DNA from: Dicaeum eximium
Lineage: Eukaryota > Chordata > Aves > Passeriformes > Dicaeidae
Assembly: GCA_013396995.1 (NCBI GenBank)
Contig: VWZP01010576.1
Location: forward strand, 124,001-188,000
Reading direction: 5' to 3'
DNA length: 64,000 nt
This document shows positions 35,741 to 48,262 of the stretch, one piece after another (position 1 is the first letter of the stretch; the number at the start of each line of letters is the position of its first letter). The translations under genes and the position numbers were made by a program. Under the pieces are notes generated by a model. It saw nothing but the letters and a program-made list of their open reading frames with translations. It searched no databases and was not told where the DNA came from.

Positions 35741-37114
35741 CACAGAGTAATACCCAGGATGGATTTGGGGGCAGGCAGACTTTTTCCATTGCTCCTATCA
35801 AGTTTGCATTCAGTTTTTGAGTCACATGGAATTTTGCATTCAGTGGCTATTGTGATGGGTGTGTTCAAACGCTCGATTAGATCTCTGTATGTTGAGGACA
35901 GAAAGCCTGGCTGAATTTTGATGAACTCATTCTTGAATAAATAAGCAAAACATCACAGAATAAGATACTCAGCCAGCTTCAATAAATACATATGGTAGGA
36001 AAACAGCCAACTAGACAAACAGAATATATCACACTGGAACAAGCACTGATGATTTTGTAATGACTCCAGGAGCTGTCGGCATATTAGATACTACTGCAAA
36101 AAACAATATGCAAATGTCTCAGTCCAGTTTACAGTAGAAAACAAGTTTTGCTCAAGTTACCAAAGCAGGAGTGAGTAATCCAGCATGGAATACCCTTCTC
36201 TCACTTATCAAGAGCTAGAGCTAATTGGCAGGCAGGAGCACAGGAGTGCTGGCAGGCACACATGATGCTTCCCCAGGCAGCACAATTTCCAGAGGCCATG
36301 GTGAAACTCTGCATTGGAGATTCTGTTGGATAAGGACATCAGGATGGATTGGGTGGGAATACAAAAGTGTTTTCCTGTGAGGAAACACAGGACTGCAAAT
36401 GCTGTTACAAGCTAAGCCCAATACAAGATAAAAGTCCTTTGAGCTGCTGTGGTGTCCCTGATACTGCATTTGATGCCGAAAAAGAGAGAGTGGATGTGCT
36501 CCAGGGCTGAACTTCCAGCAGTCCATTGCATGGACTAATTTGTGTGCAGGCTGATACTTTAGGATGTTTCTGTACTAACAGAGAATAATCATAGGATAAG
36601 TAGAGCAAGGTAAGTACATATGCTGCCCTTGTTTTCTTGCAGCATAATAGCATCATCAATGAAGCCTGAATGCAGCCCAATTAGCACAGAGTAATTAGAA
36701 TCATGGCTGATTTTTCATTTACTTTTGCACACAAGAAAGAGGTGGCGGTTGCAGTATGTGGGGCTGCAATCCAATGGACAATGCCCATCCTGCAAAGCCT
36801 GTATCCTGTTCTCCCATCAAAAGAAACAAGGGAGACACTAAATGTTCACCAGCTGCTCAAATTTCAGTTGTGGCCTGACTGAATGTCCTGGTTGCAGAGA
36901 AGGATGGTGCAGTTCAGCACCAGGCCAGTGTGGCCAAGTTGTTTATTCTAGAGCCCCCTCATCATTGCTGGGAGTGTGGTTTGGGCAAGGAAAACAGAAG
37001 TGCCTCCTCCTGCCTCTCACTCACAGAGGAGCTGCTGCCTTCAGCCCCCGTGGAGCTGGTCCCTCTGCCCCCCTCTGACTCCCCTGAAGCGTGGCTGCAG
37101 ATGGGCTGTGCTTC
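35741..37114. other. Single-copy DNA, no gene recognised
   Basis: No supported gene. At 36554-36603 a weak acceptor, a 28-base segment and a GTAAGT donor occur in order, too little to call an exon. No transposon is recognised. Confidence 0.5.
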
Positions 37115-37740
37115 TGTTATGGATAATAAATGATAAAGCCAAATTAATAATGAAAAATAAAAATGGATTTTATTTTGTGACCGAGATTCGGTCTCCGATA
37201 TCCACAATCAAAGGGACAGGATCGACCCCGGGATCGGCGCTGGGTGAACTCTGATCTGAGCTCTATCGCTCTGGATCCCCTCTGTTCATGCAGCTGTCTC
37301 TGTCTGGGCAGTTTTTTTACAGTTTTTTTCGCCTGGGGCAGAGTTTCTTCCATTCTTCTCATGGCTTCACATATTCATATGGTCTTATTTCTCTGTGCTG
37401 GGCTGGACAAAACTGTTTCTGGGAAGGGATGAATGCTGATCATGGAATTACTGGGATGCATGTCCCTGATGATTTGGCTATCGATCTGGATACTTATCGT
37501 GTATTAATCCCTTGGGTGTTTCCTGAGCTGCCCCGGCAAAGGGCCCATCTCCGTGTGGAGCCCCATCTTTAATTTGTTAATTGGGTCTTTCTCTCAGCTG
37601 CCAGCTGTGATTTCACAATCTGTGAAGCAATCTCCTCAGCTCTGCTTGTGGGTTTAAAACTTTAAGAATTTTCCTTACAAGCATAACTTATTACACGTAT
37701 ATTTCACATAAGCACGAATTATTCCAAATCATATATTACA
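37115..37740 (-). mobile_element. Solo LTR, ERV1/gammaretrovirus-like, with 4-bp target duplication
   Basis: A 626-base element begins TGTTATGGATAATAAATG and ends CATATATTACA on the plus strand. The four bases CTTC occur immediately before (37111-37114) and after (37741-37744), a perfect 4-bp duplication of the size made by gammaretrovirus-like integrases. On the minus strand an AATAAA lies in CACAAAATAAAATCC about 50 bases before the end at CCATAACA, the layout of polyadenylation signal then U5. A GC-rich patch (CGATCGACCCCGGGATC type, 37217-37240) stands out from the AT-rich surroundings. No internal retroviral genes flank it, so it is a solo LTR. Confidence 0.75.
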
Positions 37741-37969
37741 CTTCTGACAGGGACAGCCAGTGGGGCTGCCCAGTGTGCTTGGCACGTGGCAGGAATGTCA
37801 TCACCCAGAGCCAGAGTGCCGAGCAGCAGGAAGGGAACTGAGCCTAGGGAGGGGCTGCACAACCCCACATGGATGACCCAGCTTCCAGGGTTGGTTTGTC
37901 CCTATTACTGCTGGTTTTGGGTTTGGGGGTGTGCAATTAGCCACAGGAGCTGCCCCACCTTATTGCCTT

Positions 37970-38597
37970 TGTGAGAAACGACTGCTCACTTCTAAAATCT
38001 TAAAGGTTTATTAAAACTTAACAGAAAAATACAACAAAATGACTAAATAAGGAAAAATTACAGTGCTGGGAGCCCCCATGACTATCAGCCACATGCTCCC
38101 ATTCAAAATGGATGCTTGTGGTTGCTCTCAGTTCTTCTGTAGAAAGAACAGAGATAACCTTCTCAGGCTTGGCCTGGGAAACTTAGAAGAGAGAATTGTA
38201 AACTATATTATAATCTCGCCTTGCACCTGTTATTTACAATATTTGTCCCTCACGAGTGGTGTGGGATGTTCTCATACAACAAATGGCTGTTCCCCATTAC
38301 AACAAATGCTCTGCCTTTTATATCTCTGGCCCCTCCTAGAGTCTTATCAGTTGACTCCTTCCTTGCTGTCCAGTGCTGGAGATCACTTTCTTATATCTTG
38401 ACTGGAGGTCAGGTGCTGCCACAGTAATGAACCAACCCTCCCAAATGCCCCGACTACCAAGGCCATCTGTGATAACAGTGCTGGGGGAGGACATATTGCA
38501 GCATCATAACCATACAGCTACAAAACTTCTCTTAACATACACACAGTGTTCACCCCTTAATTGTGAGAGCCAACCATCTCATTACCCATCTCTGGCA
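37970..38597 (-). mobile_element. LTR of an endogenous retrovirus, right end uncertain
   Basis: The left end is firm: TGTGAGAAACGACTGCTCAC, an LTR terminus I recognise from songbird genomes. On the minus strand, TTTTAATAAACC (polyadenylation signal) lies about 35-45 bases before this end. A TATA box, GATATAAAAGG, lies about 300 bases further upstream (38316-38326), so the promoter and polyA order fits minus. The right end is inferred from CA at 38597 followed by CCTT, which repeats the CCTT before 37970. That 4-base match could be chance, and the element may extend further. No retroviral genes are seen. Confidence 0.55.
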
Positions 38598-41500
38598 CCT
38601 TTGGAGAACACGTGGGTGCAATCTCTGGGAAGCGTCGCTGACTTGTGCTTTTTTGTTCCTGGTGGTGAACACCCTCCCGTGGCTAAAACACCTCTTCTTT
38701 GTATTCTTTTGCTATTAACACTGCTGTTCTTACTGTGTGTGTCTTGTTCCATTGCTTTCTGCTCTAAGTAAATTGTTATTTCATCCTATAATGTCTCCCA
38801 TTTTGTCCCTTCCTTCCCAGAAGGGGAGGCTAATTTGGAGTTTAGTTCCCTTCTGGTGTTACAACCAGCCCCCTCTGGGAGGTCTCCAGCTTACCCAAAG
38901 AATGTCTAAGCACAGGCTGTGTTCCCAAGGGATAAGCACACCTGTAATACCTGTTGTCTTTAAAGGCAAGTGGAAGCTTTGCTAAAAAAATCTGAATTTC
39001 TAAAAGACGTTATCTTTTAGCCTGTGACCTTTAACAAGTTGCTGCCTGCTGCTGGAGCTTGGTTGAAGAAACCCTGTGCAATTGCCCTGTGCTGTTAGGG
39101 CAGCCAGGAGATATTCGGGGAGGGGTCTTTGAGAGCAGCCAGGACTGCAGCATTTGTGGGAGCTGGCTGGGCTGTGGACTATTTATAACCCATCCAACAC
39201 TGAAGAGTCTCTTAATGCTTCTCCAGACTTAAATGGCTGACTTTTATGGCCCATTCATGGCCCATTTCAACAGAGCAGTTAAACATATTCCAGGACTGGT
39301 ATTTATATGTAAATAAAGGAAATGGGACTTGGCCGGCACCCAGGCTCCTGGTCCCCACTGGCGACCTGGCCCACACAGCCCTGAGCCCATACTTTCCTAA
39401 CAGAGGGTAGGGCTTGAGCCTCCCTCCATGGGACCCTCCTGCCCTTCCAGAGCCAGCCTGCAGCACACAAAGCTCCTTAGGAGCCCCAGGGGAGATTCCT
39501 TCCTGCCCAGGTGAAATTCCCTCCCCTGCTGCTCACACCTGAGCTCACACCGAGAGGCACACGAACCAAACTCACCTTCACTGGGATTTATCCCAGCCCT
39601 GGCAAGGCAGAGGGACTGCTCTGGAGGGGCTTAACACCCAGGAGGTTTTTCATGTGCTTTGTTCACGTACTGTCCAGGAGAAGGAAACCCACATCAGCCA
39701 GGGTGCAGGACATGGTACTTTCTATGACTGGAAACGATGATACAGCAAGAAAGGGCATATAAGGAAAAGTATTATATAAGATGTAGGTTTTACAAGCTTT
39801 ATAAAGACTCTCTTAGCACTCGTTAGCGGCAGGAACCTCCCTGTGGGCCAACCAGTCTGAAATGGGAAGGATAGAAAAGTGCCTTCCATTTAAAGAAATG
39901 GGCTGTGAACGTGCTGTCAATGTCTGTGATTCTTTTTATTGATTTACAGTGTGTAAGCCATAAATCACTCTACCATTTACTGAGCCCATAACTATGCATC
40001 ACTTTGTCAGGGAAACTCCTCAAATTTTAAGGGGGACATGCAAGAAAACAGACTTCTCTTCATCGACTGGGCTCAGCCAGGGCTATATTTAACACGCAGG
40101 GTGGGGTGATACATATAGATAAAACACTTAATTTGAACATCTGCCCATATCTGCTGCTCTTTAACTCTCATGGGGTTAATCTTTGGCCACAGAGGGACAG
40201 ATGGTAGCCCTGCTTCCATCGGCAGCCACTGCACAGGGGTTTGCCTCTCTTGCCAAACAGATCTCACACCCCCAACTCCTGTTCCAGGGCAGCCCAGCTG
40301 CAGAGGAGGCTCTGGTGGCACCAAACTGGGAGGGAGCATCTTGGCTGGGCAGCAGGGCTGTTAGCTGGGGCAGGAGCAGTGTTTGTCCTGGAGCTGGTTT
40401 TGCCCAGGGCAGCAACACCACCATCCACCCTGCCAGAATCTTAAAAAAATAGCAGAAAATGTATCCATCTTGTCTTACAACAGATTTCAGGACAAAACCT
40501 ATGATTACTGAATTATAGACAAATTAATAGCTGACTTAGTTTGAACAAGATTTCCACCTACTCTTTCTTAATTCTCGAGAAGTCCTGCAGAGTTAAATAG
40601 TTCAGGTTTGGTTTACCCACAGCATTCAGCAGTTACATTCCTGGTACAAAAACCTTACCTGAAGGGCAAGACTTACCTAAAGAGTCCTACAAAATCCAGT
40701 TGCTTTCTGCAGAACATCTACACATAGACAGCTGTTCAAGGTTCACTCCCATCAAATTCACAACCTCCTCTGCCATGGGAGCAGCACAAAGCCATGAGAA
40801 ATTTTGGGGTGCTGCATAAATTTGGGATCAGTGTGGATTCACCCACACAGGGAGCTGGCAGAGCACCATCTACAGGCTCAAAGAACTGCTCCTCCCTTGG
40901 TGGGACCTGTCATGCTTGGGTTGTTTTATGTTTTAAATAACCTTGCTGATCTGCCTCGTAAGGCATTTCATTCTTTGTATGCTAATTCAAGCCCAAGGCA
41001 AAAATCCATTCTTCTTCAGCAAAAGCTGTACACACCTCCTTCAACCCAGCCTGGTACCTGGGTTTTGCACAGGTGTAAAATTAAGGTGTGATTTAGTGCT
41101 TTGCTGAAGAAGGACTGCTTGCTGCAGGAGCACTGAGTTGGCTGGGTTGGGACCTTGCTGCTTTAAGGTTTTCTGATTAAACATCCCCACCTGATTACGC
41201 TGCAGGAGGCTCCAAAGAGCAGTTCTGTGCCAGAGTGAAGCAACTGGGATAATTCAGGCCTTTTGCTTGCTCAGGGCTGATCACTGAAGGGGCAGAAATT
41301 AATTTCCTATAAACACAGGCATATTTTTTTTCACTACCTTGGCAAATGCAGTTGTAAATAAGCCATTACAGGAGCTGATCTTTATGATGCGTGACTTTGG
41401 CTTGTCCCAGTGGGGGATATTTTATGAGGCATTTACATAAACATATACAAATCAAAAAGGGCCAGCTGTGCTTCTCCTGTACTTGCAACCTGCAGATACT

Positions 41501-41815
41501 TCAGCTAATTCCAGGTTCACATAACCAGCACCCTGAAGTGGAGCCAGGTCAGGTGTCTGGGCTGGACAAACCACAGCAAGATCCGATGGGCATCCCCAAT
41601 CCCAGGCTGAGAGGCTTTGAGGAGCTGCTCAGCACACAGCCAGGCAGCCCAAGTCCCACAGGAATAAACAAACCAGCAGATTCCCCACAGTGCCTGTCTG
41701 TGGGGATGATGCTGTTCATCAAAATACATTTGTTAAAGCAGTTGATTCTGGACTTACTGAAGAGGTTTTAGAGTCTTTGTTTTAAATGTATTTTGGGCAT
41801 TGTTTGATGGAAACT
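38598..41815. other. Mostly single-copy DNA, no gene recognised
   Basis: No supported gene. 38600-38990 may contain more of the LTR or an unrelated element; I cannot place it. On the minus strand, 40073-40424 carries overlapping frames of 82-88 codons without domains. A TATTTATAACC word at 39179 has no other promoter feature. Confidence 0.45.
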
Positions 41816-42867
41816 TGGAGTGGATTGATGCTGGCTGGATGCCAGGCACCCACCAAAGCTGCTCTGTCACTCCCCTCCACAGCTGGACAGGGAAGAGAAA
41901 ATATAACAAAGGGTTCATGGGTTAAGGTAAGGACCAGGAGAGATCACTCATCAAACACCATCATGGGCTGAACAAGCTTAGAGTTAGTAATTGAATTTGT
42001 TACTAACAAAATCAGAGCAGGATGATGAGAAGGAAAACAAACCTTAAAAATACCTTCCCCCACCCCTTCCTCCTTCCCAGCTCTACCTCCTTCCCCAGCA
42101 GCTCAGGGAGAGGGGAATGAGAGTTGTGGTCAGTTCATCACAGGTTGTTTCTGCTGCCTCTCAGGGAGCAGGGTCAGAGTCCTTCTCCTGCTCCAGCACA
42201 GGGTCCCTCCCATGGACACAGCTCTCCATGAACTTCTCCAGCGTGAGTGCATCCCACAGGAACAGTTCTTCACCAACTACTCCAACGTGGGTCTGTCCCA
42301 AGGAGTGCAGCCCTTCAGGCACAGCCTGTTCCACTGTGGGTCCCTCACAGGTCACAAGTCCTACCAGGAAACCTCTCTCCATGGACCCATGGACACTGCT
42401 CCAGCTCGGGCTTCCCACAGCTCCCAGCCAGGATCCTTCAGGCATCTCCCTGCTCTGGCCTGGGCTCCTGTGGGGGTGGCTCTGTGCCCCCCCTGGCTGC
42501 AGGGCACAGCTGCCCCTCCATGGGCTGCCAGGGGCTGCAGGGCAACCTCAGCTCTGGCACCTGGAGCAGCTCCTGTCCCTCCTCCTGCACTGCCCTGCGT
42601 GTGCTGCTCCTCCCACATAGTCTCACTCCTGTCCTCTCTGGCCGCAGGTACAACTGCTCAATAATTTCCTTTTTTCCTTCTCAAATCTGTTAGCACAGAG
42701 GCATTTCCACCATTTGTCATTGGCCCAACCTTGGCCAGTGGCAGGTCCGTCCTGGGGCCTCCTGGCATTGGCTTTGCTGGACATGGAGGAAGCTTCCAGC
42801 AGCTTCTCACAGAAGCCACCTTTGTAGCCCCTCTGCCACCAAAACCTGGCCATACAAACCAAATACA
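41816..42867 (-). mobile_element. Near full-length solo LTR of an avian endogenous retrovirus (about 1.05 kb)
   Basis: The left end TGGAGTGGATTGATGCTGGC runs into TGGATGCCAGGCACCCACC. The right end is CATACAAACCAAATACA. Flanks AAACT (41811-41815) and AAATT (42868-42872) form a 5-bp duplication with one mismatch. The order matches a long bird LTR family I know: a terminal block, a degraded polyadenylation region (41985-42005, where AATAAATT has become AACAAATT on the minus strand), a pyrimidine-rich run (42050-42100), then five or six imperfect 43-70-base modules built on CTCCAGCNTGGGTCCCTCCC (about 42189, 42233, 42276, 42327, 42397, 42450), then a conserved TTCCAGCAGCTTCTCACAGA block. ORFs of up to 167 codons lie inside it and are not host genes. 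No internal retroviral genes adjoin. Confidence 0.8.
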
Positions 42868-45800
42868 AAATTCAGCAGTCATAAAATGTTATCACCATAT
42901 CAGGATGGAAACAGTGTAGGTGTGACGGTGACAACACTTTCTCTTGGAAGACCTTGAAGACACAGGGCTTCCTTTAGACCTCAGTGCCTAAAATCACTGC
43001 TTTGTTCCTTAAATTAGCAAACCTTTATTCAGCTTATTTATCTTTGGCCAAGGCCAGGAAAGAAGCCAGTGGCAGAAGCTGAATCCCTGATTTCTGTTCT
43101 ACCATTTCCTCCATTCATCTTCCCAACTTCCACCTCCCTCCAGACCTCTTTATCCTAGTGGGCATCAGCCAGTTGCTCGACTCCTTTTCGCTTAGAACTG
43201 CTGTTTTCTTTCATACCATCAGTCTTGGGCAGCTGATGTCAGTTCAGACACACAAGTGCCTCTGCCAGGAGATTTCAACAGCTGCCTCCCCACCAGGCAC
43301 TGCAAGTACTCAGAGTTTTACACTGTGCCCTCAAGCCAAGGCAGCTCAAGCACGTGTCCATCCTTTCCCCTCTGCTGATGCAGTGGGAAGCCAGGCCTCT
43401 CACAGGGCAAAAACTGCTGATTCAGCCCAAGTCTGGAGCTGGGGGAGGTGTCTCTGAAGGCTGGCTGTCAGGCCAGGTTTAGCAACTGGTTGAGCTGAAT
43501 TAGGTTTCCTGCAGCCTGTTCATTTCTTTAAATGACAGAAGCCCCTTCACGGGAACAAGGCACACGGCACGTGGGGAGTTCCAGCCCTCCTCCTTTCCCC
43601 AGCCATGCCACAGTTACACTCATCCTGTTTGATCTCTGCTAATACATATAAAACCTCAGGCCAGCTGCTCCCTGAGCATTCAGGAAATGACAGCCAAAGT
43701 CTATTCAAGAAACTACATTCAATGGATGGCGAGAGAAAGAACACATTGCTTTGAAAGCATGGCCTGATATCCTCTCCATCCCCATCAAACAGACTTTTCC
43801 AAACTCTTTGCTTTCGAAACAAAGGCAATCCTTGCAGCAGCCGTGTTGGATTTCAGTGGGCTGTGCAGCCTGAGCAATAGACTGCCCCTCCTCCCCACCT
43901 CTCCTGGGCTGGTCTCATTTGCTTGAAACTGCACCTGAGTTTCTCCTGTTTCCCCTCCATCTCCCTGGTGACCTGTCTGTATTCAGAGGACAACTGCTTC
44001 CCTGTGCCACTGCTCCAGAGAAGGCTCAGGCTGGCTTAGACAGGCCATGTTGTCTGCAAGACTGTTACCTGGTTATCTGGCCTTTTAATTATAGATTAAA
44101 TAATGGTAATTGGCTCCTAGAAGGTTTTAGTATCCTGAAGGTGTAGGGAAGTGGGCTGAGGATGAAGAGAGGTTGGGTGTGGGCTGGAGCAGCTCTTGCC
44201 CTCACCCGGGGGCTCTCAGATTCCAGGCTCAGAGCTCAGCAGGACCACCTGGGTGTGCTTTGGGACTGGATGCAGCCAGCAAAGAACACAGGGTGGGATG
44301 AGACAGGAGCTATCTGGGGGAAGATTGCTGATTCTGGCAGTTGCAAGCCAAAAGGGAGATTCCTGATCTGCAGCCACAGCACCTTGTTCCCACAGCCCTA
44401 CAGCTGGATGCTTCCCTGTGCACAAAGCACACAGAAAGCTCCTGCTTTCCACTGAGGCTGTGTTTTAGGCTGCACATGCTTTGTGCAAGTTCTGTGTGAG
44501 GCACACAGTGAATTTAGAGGAAGATGAGGGGAGCAGCTGCTCTGGATTTATAGGACTGCAGCACTCCAGTGCTGCCATGCTGATAAAGTCTTTCCTGTTG
44601 CCCTCCAGCCTGGCTCTGAATGATCCATGCAGACAGGCTCAGGTAGATACAAATGTCAAACCACTAAGCTTGATTACACTTTATAAATGCCACAGTGGGA
44701 GAAAGGGAAGCCCTTCCCTCTTCACAAGCTATTGTCTTTAACTGGATAAGAGTCAGCCTACAAAGCATCACTAGTTCAAAATCACTCAGTAACATGTAAC
44801 AACTGGGTTAATTTGAAGCTGGCAAAGCTTTCACATCAGCTTGCTGCTACAAAATCCAGCCCACCCTTTCAGGAGCTGAGCAGTCAGAACAAAGCATCAG
44901 TTCAAAAAGCACTCAATGGTATTCTCATCCATCATTTCCTGTCCCTTGATTTATTTATTCTCCCCAAACTGGTGGATACTGATTACTCACTCTACAGACT
45001 TGCATAGATCAATACCTGTTTCCAAAAGAATATTGTGCAAAGCTGAAGAAATTCGTTTATTTTGTAACGGGGAAGAAAGAGGGTGTCAATCAGACCTCTG
45101 GACCTTCCTGTCAAGGCACAGCAGTGCTCCATGCTAAAGTACAAAAATATGAGGCAGCAGAAATAGGCCAGGCTGGTAGGAAAAAGGGCCTGTGTTTCAC
45201 AGGAAAGGAGGAGGCAACAGAAGAGGATCCCCTAAAGACCTGCCACTCCCTTGTTCTTTCCCTGCCACGCCTCTTCCTTCCCTGCAGCACAAACCTGGCC
45301 CTTGGCTTTGCAATGCTGAGCAATTTGTGGTTTCACCTGGAGCAGTGAGGGGAAGGTGATGCATTTTCTCAGTTGTATGCACAGCAGTTAATTAGACCCC
45401 ACCCAAGTACTGCTGCAGGGCAATCAAAACCCAGCAGAACTTGAGGCTAAAATGTTCACATCTACCTAATTGCCAATAAAAATCAACAAGAAATGAAGAT
45501 GGCATCCCACAGGTACCTTAAATTTCAACCTTAATACCCAAACCACAGTTTATCAGCACTCAACAGCATTATGAGAAGATTTAAGTGACACTGCCCAGAC
45601 CTGGGTCCAACTTGAGGTTTTGAGTTTGAGCATCTACACTAAGAAAGGTGGTGGTGTCCTGATAATCTCCATAAGAGCCAGGCAGAGCTCATACAGAGAG
45701 TATAATACTTTATAATTGACTACACAAGTTTTGTAAGGACAGTAAGAAAAAGAAATCTTCCCCCAAAGTTTAGGACACAATCAGGATATTCTCCCGAAGA

Positions 45801-48198
45801 ATTTACTTGCTCCTACGAGACTCTTCCACACACAACTTGTTTGTTGAATTTCTGTCACATAGCCTGGGAGCAACTAGCCCCAGGAGACACGAGCTTTGCT
45901 GCTTTAACAAGCACTTTCAGAGGAAAGCCTTGCCAAGATCAGTGTTTGCAGTTAGAGGAGCAAAAGTCACTGGACTGCCCATCTCTTTTCCTTGAAATTG
46001 TCAAAGGCACCACAGGAAAAAAACCTACAAAAAGGTACAAAAGTACCTGGAATGGGATACTGTAAAATGAAAACCTTCACCTGGCACAGGTGCTCACAGG
46101 AAATTATGGTTCTGCTCAGAGATTCCTTGAGTCCCCCAAGGTACAGCTACATTATTCTTTCATTTCCATCTCCTGCCCAAACCTGACTTTATTTCTCAGC
46201 AGTGCCATGCTGGTGCAGCATTTCTGTTACTCCTAAACTGTGCCCCGTATGTGGCACAGCCTGTGCAGTGCTCTGCACTGCTCTCCAATTAAACTGCATA
46301 CTGAGAACATGTTGACATTGTTAAGGTTAATGACCTAATGATGAGCACCAGGAAACAGGTTTGCAATAAAATGGTCTGTGCTGATTGCTTCCATGATGAA
46401 TGCGAACAATATGTTGGGCTGGGAACAATATGTTAAACAATATGTTGTGGTTTATCAATGTCAGGGTGAGCGCTGCCGAGGTGGCTGCTGCCTGGAGAGC
46501 CCAGGGAGGGTCACTTTGAAATGAGCACAAGCAAAGTTTGGCTCTCACAGGGGAGGAAGGAGTAGTACCAGCCCCAAGAAAGGCAGGAGGAGAGCCTGAT
46601 CCAGCCCAGCTCAGCATCATCAGGAAGCACGGGCCAGAGCTGGCAGGAAACACAGACTTGTTACACCTGCCACTGGAAATGAACCACCTTCTAAAAGGCT
46701 GAGTTAAAACAATACAAGAACTAGGGTTTAATGCAAGACAGGTTTGGTGCCCCTGAGAAACAGGCATGGTGAAGCAGACGTTAGTACAGAAGAGCGGCTC
46801 AGCTGTTATGTGAATAGATATAAAAAATTTAGGAGCTGAAAGAACTTCTAAAGAAGTATTTTCCTTATTCATGGAAAAGTTAATTTCTTGGGATGAAAAA
46901 GAGAAAAAAAAAACAAACCAAACAAAAACCCAAAACTCCTTTCATCCTAAAAAGCCTTGCCTGGAAAAGTAACCACAGGGCTTGGTGCAGGTGATGCAGA
47001 GCCTCAAGGGGCTGCTCTGAGCCACGGTGCCCCTGCTTTGTGCAGCTGCCTCCCCAGCACCAGCAAACCCCACAGGAGCAGCACCCACCACTAACTCCCA
47101 GAGCTTGAGTTAATTAGAACTAGATTAGCATCAGGAGACACAGAAACCAGGGCAGGCAGCTGAGCAGGGTGACTCCAGCAGCTCTGCTGCTGTCTGGGTT
47201 CAGTAAAGACAGATTAGAGGGCAGCATCAGGCTAATGGCAACATGTCCATGAAAGCCACAAGTCAGGCAAATGACCCAGCCCTCTGCACAGCCCAGACAG
47301 AAAGCTCAGACTTGCAACCTTCAGAAACACTGAACATGAGAGGAAGCAATGCTCATCTTAGCAAAAACAACGTCACTTCACATCAATACATAAAACTTAT
47401 TTTTCAAATGAAGAGAAATAAACAGATAATCCTACTGGCCAAAAGTTAGGCCACAGTTTTAGAACTTCAAGGTACACAGGCCCTAGGAAGGGCACAGACA
47501 CCTTGATGTACTCACCAGACAAAACCCTCTGCAGACTCTATCTCTCTCCCAAGCCCTGGGCACTGTGGCAAGACAAAGCTGGAGACTCCCTTGGGCTTTT
47601 TCCGCCCCCCACTCCTTCCCTGTGCTCCCCCAGCCTCCCAGCTGAAGAATACAATATGGGTCATTTCACTGCCTGAAAGGGAAAGGCTGACCTAGCCAGG
47701 TTTCTGAGGGCTCCCTGTGCACCTGAGCTTGGTCTCAGCCTCCCAAGGCTGCATTTTAGCAGATGTTGGTAGTGAAAGATGTCACCCAGGTTTCCTTGTG
47801 GCTAGAAGTAGGTGGCAGTTTCTGCAGAAGGAAATACCTACAGCTGGAAGTAATCCATGCCCCCTTGGGCAGAAGCTGTCAATGAAATAGTTTGCTCTGG
47901 CAGATAATATCACCAGAGAAGAGACTGTCCAGGCTGATTTGTGGACTCAGAAAAGATGGACAAGGTTTTAGACACCTCAGTCCCAGATTAGGAGAGGGAA
48001 GGGCTTCTCCAGGGGGGAATTCAGAGCACATTTGAGGAATGTATCCTTAAATCCCCATTAACTATAAACAGACACTAACTCCTTAATTGAATTAGGTGTG
48101 CAGTATCTGGCAGTACCTCCTCCCACCACACATGCTCTTCCTGTCAAGGGCTTGTGTGAATTTATTTGCTGCTCATCTCTCTGACAAAGGATAAATAT
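42868..48198. other. Single-copy DNA, no gene recognised
   Basis: 5.3 kb without a recognised transposon. The longest ORF in the window outside repeats and the gap lies here (181 codons, 46327-46872 minus). It has no domain, an unremarkable start and stretches of mixed composition, and I treat it as chance. Near 46404-46447 the word AACAATATGTT occurs three times. 46895-46935 is an A-rich run. Confidence 0.5.
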
Positions 48199-48262
48199 TT
48201 AGAGCACTAGACTGGGAGCCAAGAGCCTGTGTTTCTGCCCCTAGGTCTGAGCTAAGAAAAAT
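48199..48262 (+). mobile_element. MIR-like SINE relic (tRNA-derived head)
   Basis: The segment TTAGAGCACTAGACTGGGAG followed by CCAAGAGCCTGTGTTTCTGC matches the head of the ancient MIR SINE. That head is tRNA-derived: an A-box-like stretch, then GGAGCCAGGAGCCTGGGTTC around a degraded B box. Downstream the similarity fades and the MIR core and tail are not seen. MIR copies are scarce and very old in birds. A decayed tRNA pseudogene is the alternative. Confidence 0.35.

Noticed and set aside
36554..36605. 28-base micro-exon-like segment before a GTAAGT
   Set aside because: Weak pyrimidine tract, stop codons in two frames, and GTAAGT is common by chance.
42117..42620. 167-codon plus ORF with two 148-150-codon companions in other frames
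   Set aside because: All lie inside the 1.05 kb LTR, whose repeated modules keep several frames open at once.
46327..46872. 181-codon minus-strand ORF, the longest outside repeats and the gap
   Set aside because: No recognisable domain, no start context, no exon borders, and composition changes along its length. Expected by chance in 64 kb searched in six frames.
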